A stretch of DNA of 5,211 nt from the NCBI GenBank assembly GCA_902803305.1, contig CADCPL010000023.1, positions 1 to 5,211 on the forward strand, written 5' to 3'. Shown here piece by piece: positions 1 through 5,211 of the stretch (within the stretch, counting starts at the first letter, position 1; each line of letters begins with the position of its first letter). The notes beneath the pieces are model-generated. The model made no database searches. It worked only from the letters and a program-made list of their open reading frames with translations, and was not told the DNA's origin. Source of the DNA: an uncultured Lachnospiraceae bacterium. Lineage in GTDB: Bacteria; Bacillota; Clostridia; Lachnospirales; Lachnospiraceae. Made by a program: the position numbers and the translations under genes.

Positions 1-1
1 G

Positions 2-2092
2 TTCCTTGAATATGCCGCAGAGGAAAATCTTGAAGCCGTCAAGGTTGCGACCGTAACCAGGGAGCCGAGGCTTGTTCTTTCATGGCGAGGCAAAAAGATC
101 GTCGATCTGAAGAGATCGTTTCTTGATACCAACGGCGCTCATCAGGAGACGAGTGTCAGAGTTGATATACCGGATGATGTTCATTTCTTTGACAGGCCGA
201 TCATCGGCAAAGTGGCGGATGATATCGACAGAGGTGACGTAGGGGCCGCATTTACCGATTCGCTCTCCGACCTTAACGTATGTTCGCAAAAAGGCCTTGT
301 TGAGATGTTTGATTCATCGATCGGAGCCGGGAGCGTACTCATGCCATATGGCGGCAGGACGCAGCTGACCGAGACACAGGTGATGATAGCCAAGCTTCCC
401 GTATACGAAGGAAAGTGCGATACCGTAACGATGATGAGCTACGGATTCGATCCGTACCTGTCAAGCTGGAGTCCCTATCACGGAGCTGTCTATGCGGTCA
501 CGGAATCGATAGCAAGACTCGTATCCGCAGGCGCGGATCATACAAAGATCAGATTCACTTTCCAGGAATACTTCAGAAGGATGTCCGAAGATCCCGGACG
601 CTGGAGCCAGCCTATGGCCGCGCTTCTCGGAGCATTTTCGGCGCAGATGGGATTTGAGCTTCCTTCGATAGGCGGAAAGGACTCAATGTCAGGCTCGTTC
701 CAGGACATTGATGTTCCACCGACGCTCGTATCTTTTGCGGTAGACGTAGCCGATGCGGGGGATGTTGTGACCGCTGAAATGAAATGCGCCGGTGATAAAC
801 TTGTTCTTGTTGATGTTCTGCGAGATGAGTATTCACTGGTTGATTATAATGACGCAGCAGCGCAGTACAAGGGATTTCATAAGGACGTAAAGGCCGGCAT
901 CATCAAGGCGGCATATGCCGTTGACGGATACGGCATAGCACCGGCTCTTTGCAAGATGGCGTTCGGAAACGGATTCGGATTTAAGATAGAGCATTCGTAT
1001 GATCAGAGAAGACTGTTCACACCGGGCTTCGGATGGATAGTAGCCGAGGTGGCCGGTGCCGATGTGTCAAAGCTTTCGACAAGATATACTCTTATCGGTG
1101 AAGTGACAGATGACGGTATGATCAGCTACAGTAACACGCATCTGAGCCTGGCCGATGCCGTATCGCTCTGGAAGAAACCTCTCGAGCAGGTATTCCCTAC
1201 AAGAAGTTATCAGGACACAGCACCTCTTCCCGATGAGATATACGATATGCAAAAAGCCGGCAGGAGCGTATATGTGTGCCGCAACAAGGTCGCAAAGCCC
1301 ACCGTCTTCATACCGGTATTCCCCGGAACGAACTGCGAGTACGACAGCGCCAAGGCATTTGAGAGAGCGGGAGCCGATGTCATCACACAGGTGTTTACGA
1401 ACAGGAACGCAAAAGACATCAGGGACTCTGTCGAGATGTTCAAAAAGGGCATAAACAGATCGCAGCTTATCATGTTCCCGGGCGGTTTTTCGGCAGGCGA
1501 TGAGCCGGACGGCAGCGCCAAGTTCTTTGCAACGGCATTCAGGAATGAGGTTCTTTCGGAAGCTGTCAGGGATCTTCTTGAAAAGAGAGACGGGCTCGTT
1601 CTCGGAATATGTAACGGATTCCAGGCGCTCATCAAGCTCGGACTTGTTCCGGACGGAAAGATCACGGGACAGAGTGAGGACTCGCCTACGCTCACATACA
1701 ATACGATCAACAGGCACGTATCAAAGATGGCTTATACAAAGGTCACATCAAACCTTTCACCATGGCTTGCGGGAGCCGAGGCAGGTGCAACCTACGTGAT
1801 CCCGGTTTCGCATGGCGAGGGACGTTTTGTCGCAAGCGATGAAGTCATAGCAAAGCTCTTTGAGACCGGATGCGTTGCGACAAGATACTGTGATCCCGAC
1901 GGTAACGTTTCGATGGATGAGGAATACAACATTAACGGTTCGTTTGCCGCAATAGAGGGTATCACCAGTCCCGACGGAAGGATATTCGGTAAGATGGGAC
2001 ACTCCGAGAGACGCGGCGATAACGTGGCGATAAATATTTACGGTGAACAGGATATGAAGATCTTCGAATCCGGTGTAAACTATTTCAGGTAA
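2..2092 (+). CDS. purL: Phosphoribosylformylglycinamidine synthase (FGAM synthase, PurL), 5'-truncated by window edge
   Basis: PurL converts formylglycinamide ribonucleotide, glutamine and ATP to formylglycinamidine ribonucleotide, the fourth step of de novo purine synthesis, in the cytoplasm. The frame is open from base 2 to a TAA at 2090-2092, giving 696 residues; the single-chain family is roughly 1,250-1,300 aa, so a little under half is missing upstream. The fragment starts at the end of the first AIRS C-terminal-like domain (ENLEAV, then a FLDTNG segment). A second AIRS-like ATP/FGAR domain follows at about residues 75-260, with SPYHGAVYAV and the signature IGGKDSMSG (223-231), then its C-terminal half at about 263-386. 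From about residue 434 comes the class I glutamine amidotransferase domain with PGTNCEYD, nucleophile Cys537 in GICNGFQ, and His667/Glu669 in GHSER, which match the Cys-His-Glu triad known for this family. All key residues seen are intact. The GTG at 212 is internal. A 15-nt gap leads to the next gene. Confidence 0.97.
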   Translation, partial: FLEYAAEENLEAVKVATVTREPRLVLSWRGKKIVDLKRSFLDTNGAHQETSVRVDIPDDVHFFDRPIIGKVADDIDRGDVGAAFTDSLSDLNVCSQKGLVEMFDSSIGAGSVLMPYGGRTQLTETQVMIAKLPVYEGKCDTVTMMSYGFDPYLSSWSPYHGAVYAVTESIARLVSAGADHTKIRFTFQEYFRRMSEDPGRWSQPMAALLGAFSAQMGFELPSIGGKDSMSGSFQDIDVPPTLVSFAVDVADAGDVVTAEMKCAGDKLVLVDVLRDEYSLVDYNDAAAQYKGFHKDVKAGIIKAAYAVDGYGIAPALCKMAFGNGFGFKIEHSYDQRRLFTPGFGWIVAEVAGADVSKLSTRYTLIGEVTDDGMISYSNTHLSLADAVSLWKKPLEQVFPTRSYQDTAPLPDEIYDMQKAGRSVYVCRNKVAKPTVFIPVFPGTNCEYDSAKAFERAGADVITQVFTNRNAKDIRDSVEMFKKGINRSQLIMFPGGFSAGDEPDGSAKFFATAFRNEVLSEAVRDLLEKRDGLVLGICNGFQALIKLGLVPDGKITGQSEDSPTLTYNTINRHVSKMAYTKVTSNLSPWLAGAEAGATYVIPVSHGEGRFVASDEVIAKLFETGCVATRYCDPDGNVSMDEEYNINGSFAAIEGITSPDGRIFGKMGHSERRGDNVAINIYGEQDMKIFESGVNYFR

Positions 2093-2095
2093 GAC

Positions 2096-2100
2096 GAGGA
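2096..2100 (+). promoter_or_regulatory. Ribosome binding site of the GGDEF/EAL gene
   Basis: GAGGA lies in the short purL downstream gap, 7 nt before the ATG at 2108. It supports that start and shows the gene has its own translation signal. The gap is too short to hold a terminator followed by a new promoter, so any promoter for the downstream gene would have to lie inside purL. Confidence 0.75.
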
Positions 2101-2107
2101 ACAGCCG

Positions 2108-4498
2108 ATGGCAAGGAACAAGAGAGGTAGAGGATTCTCTTTTCGCAAATGGTATAAAAAGATAAAGACCGAAAGATCGCTCATTCGGCTTATTCTCATA
2201 TGCATTGCTTTTCTTGCTGCATGTATATTGATCGCGACTTTTCACGTAAACAGGATATTCCAGGTATTTGAAGAAACATCATATAACTACATCATCAACA
2301 GATCGGAACTGACATCAAGGTATTTTTCGGAAAACTTCCAGAGAAGGGGATCGCTCGTTCTTGCTGAAGCACAGGTGCTGTCGGAAAATGATACGATCGA
2401 CAAATCAAGCATATGTAACTGTCTGAAGGTTCTTGAGGAGACCGGTGAATTCTCATACGCACGCTATATAAGCAGCCGCGGGATCAAATATCGTTCGAAC
2501 GGTGCGCTCAATTCCACGATGCTGACAATGTATACCGATATGGTCGACTCATCCAAGGATGTGTCGGTATACAGGAATTTTGAAGCGGAAAAATCAAACG
2601 ATGAGGTCTGCTTCGCTGTACCCGTTGAGAGAAACGGTGTGCTGCAGGGATATATGATCGGCGTGACAAGCGGAGCCATGATGATGGAGACGGATTATTC
2701 GAGGGATTCCTCCGTGATCGCCGAAAGGTATCTTACGGATTCCAGAGGAGATATAGTCGTATACATCAAGAACAACAAAGTATATGACGGGACGGGCAAG
2801 AACATATTTGACATACTGACGAAAGACAGCATAGATGATTTTGCTGCTCAGGAGGTCAGGGAAGAAGTACTTAACGAGATCAATCAGGACAACATCGTCT
2901 ATCGTGATATCTCGGTCAACGGCCGTAAGGGATATGCGCTTTACAAGCAGCTGTCCGGACCGAGTGAATGGAATATCGTATACATAGTCTATTCGGATGA
3001 AGTGCGTCAGACGATCATTTCGATACTTATCGAATCTTTTGTAATGATGGTCATCGTAATAGCGCTCATGTTCGGCATGCTCTCGTTTGTCATCAAATAT
3101 ATCGAGAAAGAGCAGAAAAAAGTGTTCGATCTTGCTTATGTGGATGAACTTACAAGAGCGCCCAATGAGAATGCGTTCAAGGAGAAGGCAACACAGCTGC
3201 TCATGGAGAATCCGGATCTGCCGTACATGCTCACATGTTTCGACATCATGAACTTCAGATATATCAACGAGGGATACGGACACCTTAAGGCGGATATGCT
3301 CCTTCGCGACATTGCAGAAATACTTGCCGAATCGTATTCGTACAATGAAACATACGGAAGACTGTCTGCGGACAGGTTCGTAGCCCTGTGTATAGATGAT
3401 GAACGAACGCTTGAAAGAAAAGAATTTATTGCCGAAAGAGTCGAGAAATCAACCGAAGATATAGGAATGAAATATCCGATCAAATTCAAGACGGGTATAT
3501 ATTACATACGTGACAAGAATGAATCGATATCGGATATGATCGATAAGGCAAACCTTGCGCGTAAGTCCATTACGCCTGATAACAGAAGCCTTGAAGCCGA
3601 GTATCGTGAGCAGCTCATGGAGGAGACGAGAAAGCAGGAGAACGTTGAATCGAGGATGCACGAGGCTCTGGATAATCATGAGTTCAGACCTTATCTTCAG
3701 CCGAAATGGAATATGGAGACGGATCATATCGCAGGCGCCGAGGCTCTTGTCAGATGGGTCAATTCCGACGGCACGGTCATACCTCCCGATGAGTTCATTC
3801 CGGTATTTGAGAAGAACGGGTTCATCGAGCAGATAGACTTCTATATGCTTGATATGATATGCGGATACATAAGGAGGATGATCGATGAAGGACGTGAAGT
3901 TTATCCGGTATCGATCAATCAGTCCAGATACCTTTTATATGATCCCAATTACATACTCAAGGTTCAGGAGATAATGCTCAAGCACAGGGTTCCCAAGGGC
4001 CTTATAGAACTTGAGATCACAGAGACCGTATTCTTCAATGAGAAGGATCGTATGCTCGAGGTCATGAGAAACCTTAAGGAATTCAACATGAACCTGTCGA
4101 TAGACGATTTCGGTTCCGGATATTCGTCGCTTAACCTTCTGCGAGATATCCCGTTTGATGTACTCAAGATCGACAGAGGCTTCCTTGATGAATCGACACA
4201 GAGTGAAAGCGGTAAGTTTATCCTTCGCAAGATCGTTGAGATGGCAGAAGGCCTTAACCTAAAAGTCATATGCGAAGGTGTAGAGACACACGAACAGGTT
4301 GAGATGCTTCTTGATATCGGATGTGTATATGCACAGGGTTTCCTTTACTCAAGACCGATACCGCTTGAGGAGTTCATGGAGAAGTATAACACCGAACTTG
4401 ATGAAGACTCTGTCATAGACTATGAGGATGTACCGTATGTCGGACAGCCGGATGCGGATACGGAAGATGAACAGTATCAATTACCAGAAAGAACTTGA
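2108..4498 (+). CDS. Membrane-anchored sensor protein with degenerate GGDEF and intact EAL domain; probable cyclic-di-GMP phosphodiesterase
   Basis: The 796-aa protein has a basic N-terminus, a membrane segment at about residues 25-47, an extracytoplasmic region of about 250 residues, a second membrane segment at about 302-330, then cytoplasmic GGDEF and EAL domains. The outer region has a Cache-like pattern (VCFAVPVERNGVLQGYMIGV, 167-186), so a double-Cache sensor is likely but inferred. The GGDEF domain (about 338-490) keeps Asp379 and YGH (390-392), but the signature is SADRF (420-424), and no RxxD inhibitory site is seen just upstream. Cyclase activity is therefore unlikely. The EAL domain (about 515-757) keeps the known catalytic set: EAL (545-547), Asn604, Glu636/Glu639, Asp666-Asp667 in DDFGSG, Lys687, Glu723 and Gln743 in QGF. 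Hydrolysis of c-di-GMP to pGpG is expected, probably controlled by the outer ligand and perhaps by GTP at the dead GGDEF domain, as known for some relatives. The C-terminal tail (763-796) is rich in Asp and Glu. The ATG start has a good ribosome binding site. Confidence 0.92.
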   Translation: MARNKRGRGFSFRKWYKKIKTERSLIRLILICIAFLAACILIATFHVNRIFQVFEETSYNYIINRSELTSRYFSENFQRRGSLVLAEAQVLSENDTIDKSSICNCLKVLEETGEFSYARYISSRGIKYRSNGALNSTMLTMYTDMVDSSKDVSVYRNFEAEKSNDEVCFAVPVERNGVLQGYMIGVTSGAMMMETDYSRDSSVIAERYLTDSRGDIVVYIKNNKVYDGTGKNIFDILTKDSIDDFAAQEVREEVLNEINQDNIVYRDISVNGRKGYALYKQLSGPSEWNIVYIVYSDEVRQTIISILIESFVMMVIVIALMFGMLSFVIKYIEKEQKKVFDLAYVDELTRAPNENAFKEKATQLLMENPDLPYMLTCFDIMNFRYINEGYGHLKADMLLRDIAEILAESYSYNETYGRLSADRFVALCIDDERTLERKEFIAERVEKSTEDIGMKYPIKFKTGIYYIRDKNESISDMIDKANLARKSITPDNRSLEAEYREQLMEETRKQENVESRMHEALDNHEFRPYLQPKWNMETDHIAGAEALVRWVNSDGTVIPPDEFIPVFEKNGFIEQIDFYMLDMICGYIRRMIDEGREVYPVSINQSRYLLYDPNYILKVQEIMLKHRVPKGLIELEITETVFFNEKDRMLEVMRNLKEFNMNLSIDDFGSGYSSLNLLRDIPFDVLKIDRGFLDESTQSESGKFILRKIVEMAEGLNLKVICEGVETHEQVEMLLDIGCVYAQGFLYSRPIPLEEFMEKYNTELDEDSVIDYEDVPYVGQPDADTEDEQYQLPERT

Positions 4499-5120
4499 TA
4501 AGATAACAGAAGGCTTAACGTACAGACCGAGGCTTTTATTACATAGCTGCTGCGCACCCTGCAGCAGCTATTGCTTGGTATATCTGCTGCATTATTTTGA
4601 TATCACATGCTTTTACTTTAATCCGAACATAACTGACCGGGATGAATACGAAAAAAGGGCGGCCGAGCTTAAAAGGCTCGTTGATACGCTGAATGAGGAA
4701 TATGCCGAGGTGCTTTCCGGTTTTGATCCGATAAGAGTCGTTATAAATGATCATGATCCCGGCGTGTTCGTTGATGCCGTAAAGGAGCAGGGACTGGAAG
4801 GATGCCCGGAAGGCGGAGAAAGATGCGCCATGTGCTTTCGGATGAGACTTGAGAAGACACATGAGATAGCTGCAGCGGGCGGGTTTGACTACTTTACCAC
4901 AACGCTTACGATAAGTCCTCTGAAGAATGCGGACATGATCAACAGGATAGGATATGATACAGCAGACACTGTGATGTGGCTCCCGTCGGATTTCAAGAAG
5001 AAGGACGGCTACAAGAAGTCGATAGAGCTGTCGGCAAAATATGATCTTTACAGGCAGAATTATTGCGGGTGTATATACTCAAAGCCAAGTGATTTTGTAT
5101 TGCAACAAAAAGACGTATAA
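4467..5120 (+). CDS. queH: Epoxyqueuosine reductase QueH (DUF208 family)
   Basis: QueH reduces epoxyqueuosine to queuosine in the wobble position of tRNAs with GUN anticodons (Asn, Asp, His, Tyr); it is the alternative to the cobalamin-dependent QueG. From this ATG the protein has 217 residues, typical of the family. Visible hallmarks are LLLHSCCAPCSS with Cys28, Cys29 and Cys32, the CPEGGERCAMCFRMRLEKT segment with Cys113, Cys120 and Cys123, TLTISPLKNADMINRIG (147-162), a WLPSDFKKKDGYKKSIELS segment (171-189), and YRQNYCGCIYS with Cys200 and Cys202. The family is known to bind iron and an Fe-S cluster through conserved cysteines. The start is chosen because MNSINYQKELDKI resembles clostridial QueH N-termini. 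It has only a weak upstream GGA and overlaps the EAL gene by 32 nt, suggesting translational coupling. Alternative in-frame ATGs lie at 4422, 4428, 4437 and 4452; 4437 has GAGGA 8 nt upstream and would give 227 aa. The product is confident; the start is less so. Confidence 0.93.
   Translation: MNSINYQKELDKITEGLTYRPRLLLHSCCAPCSSYCLVYLLHYFDITCFYFNPNITDRDEYEKRAAELKRLVDTLNEEYAEVLSGFDPIRVVINDHDPGVFVDAVKEQGLEGCPEGGERCAMCFRMRLEKTHEIAAAGGFDYFTTTLTISPLKNADMINRIGYDTADTVMWLPSDFKKKDGYKKSIELSAKYDLYRQNYCGCIYSKPSDFVLQQKDV
4543..4600 (+). other. Two mutually exclusive hairpins within the 5' part of queH
   Basis: Bases 4543-4553 (ATAGCTGCTGC) and 4561-4571 (GCAGCAGCTAT) form a perfect 11-bp stem with a 7-nt loop. 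Bases 4560-4567 (TGCAGCAG) can instead pair perfectly over 8 bp with 4584-4591 (CTGCTGCA), with a 16-nt loop, followed by TTATTTT at 4592-4598. The two stems share the segment 4561-4567, so they cannot form together. The layout resembles an antiterminator/terminator pair. However, it lies in codons for the conserved cysteine motif and a Leu-Leu-His stretch, so it may be only a product of codon use. The pairing is directly visible; any regulatory role is inference. Confidence 0.35.
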
Positions 5121-5123
5121 ATG

Positions 5124-5133
5124 AAAGGTGAGG
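5124..5133 (+). promoter_or_regulatory. Ribosome binding site of argS
   Basis: AAAGGTGAGG is a strong purine-rich Shine-Dalgarno sequence ending 6 nt before the ATG at 5140. It fixes that ATG as the start rather than the out-of-frame ATG at 5121. It sits in the 19-nt gap after queH, which has no room for a terminator. Confidence 0.85.
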
Positions 5134-5139
5134 TAATAT

Positions 5140-5211
5140 ATGAACACTATATTGGAGCAGATCACGGAAATAGTTTCGAAAGGTTTTGAGGCGGCAGGTT
5201 ACGACGGCTCA
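5140..5211 (+). CDS. argS: Arginyl-tRNA synthetase, N-terminal 24 codons (3'-truncated by window edge)
   Basis: The visible residues MNTILEQITEIVSKGFEAAG followed by YDGS resemble the beginning of ArgS from Lachnospiraceae and related Clostridia, in which an amphipathic helix of this kind leads into the N-terminal additional domain that contacts the tRNA D-loop. ArgS charges tRNA-Arg with arginine in the cytoplasm. None of the catalytic motifs (HIGH, KMSKS-like) lies inside the window, so the call rests on N-terminal resemblance alone. The start has a strong ribosome binding site, and the gene follows queH by 19 nt on the same strand, fitting co-transcription. With so few residues, another protein with a similar leading helix cannot be excluded. 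Confidence 0.7.
   Translation, partial: MNTILEQITEIVSKGFEAAGYDGS

Noticed and set aside
212..214. GTG as a possible start codon of the first gene, giving a 626-aa protein
   Set aside because: The frame is open to the left edge and the 70 residues upstream continue the PurL AIRS-like domain (ENLEAV, FLDTNG), so this is an internal valine.
1067..1717. 216-aa open frame on the minus strand within purL
   Set aside because: It lies wholly antisense to a confident conserved gene, is rich in Arg, Cys and Val as expected of a reverse-frame shadow, and has no recognisable motif.
2093..2107. Terminator or promoter between purL and the GGDEF/EAL gene
   Set aside because: The gap is only 15 nt, holds a ribosome binding site, and has no inverted repeat or T-run.
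2594..3283. 229-aa open frame on the minus strand within the GGDEF/EAL gene
   Set aside because: It is antisense to a conserved coding region, with His/Tyr/Ile-rich composition typical of a shadow frame and no family resemblance.
3122..3577. The GGDEF domain as an active diguanylate cyclase
   Set aside because: The signature is SADRF and the flanking DxLTGLPN motif is altered, so only the fold appears to be kept.
5121..5189. Small ORF starting at the ATG just after queH (MKGEVIYEHYIG...)
   Set aside because: It has no ribosome binding site of its own, its start region contains the argS ribosome binding site, and it runs out of frame through the argS start.
1..5211. Mobile elements, CRISPR arrays, tRNA or rRNA genes, long direct repeats
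   Set aside because: None was seen on reading; the window is almost entirely filled by four conserved protein genes of similar base composition.

Overview
The window looks like chromosomal DNA of a Gram-positive anaerobe of the class Clostridia, most likely a Lachnospiraceae-type bacterium. I infer this from the protein families: a long single-chain PurL, a QueH that reads like clostridial homologues, an ArgS N-terminus of the type seen in Lachnospiraceae, and a membrane-bound degenerate-GGDEF/EAL protein. Frequent ATA, AGA and AGG codons and strong GAGG-type ribosome binding sites fit. No database search was possible, so the family-level placement is provisional.

Layout, all on the + strand: (1) 2-2092, the C-terminal 696 residues of phosphoribosylformylglycinamidine synthase (PurL), cut by the left edge. 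(2) 2108-4498, a 796-aa membrane protein with an extracytoplasmic sensor region, a catalytically degenerate GGDEF domain and an intact EAL domain, so a probable cyclic-di-GMP phosphodiesterase. (3) 4467-5120, epoxyqueuosine reductase QueH, overlapping the end of the EAL gene. (4) 5140-5211, the first 24 codons of arginyl-tRNA synthetase (ArgS), cut by the right edge.

The genes are tightly packed: a 15-nt gap, a 32-nt overlap and a 19-nt gap. No terminator is visible in any junction, so they are probably co-transcribed at least in part. No stretch over 300 bases lacks a gene. The functions are loosely connected: PurL makes purines, hence GTP; cyclic-di-GMP and queuosine both derive from GTP; QueH and ArgS both serve tRNA function. 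This may simply be a housekeeping cluster rather than a dedicated system.

I see no mobile element, CRISPR array, RNA gene or defence system. The points most worth a second look are the pseudo-GGDEF/intact-EAL architecture and its setting, and a pair of mutually exclusive hairpins inside the 5' part of queH, the second followed by a T-rich stretch. I did not find clear evidence for an undescribed system.
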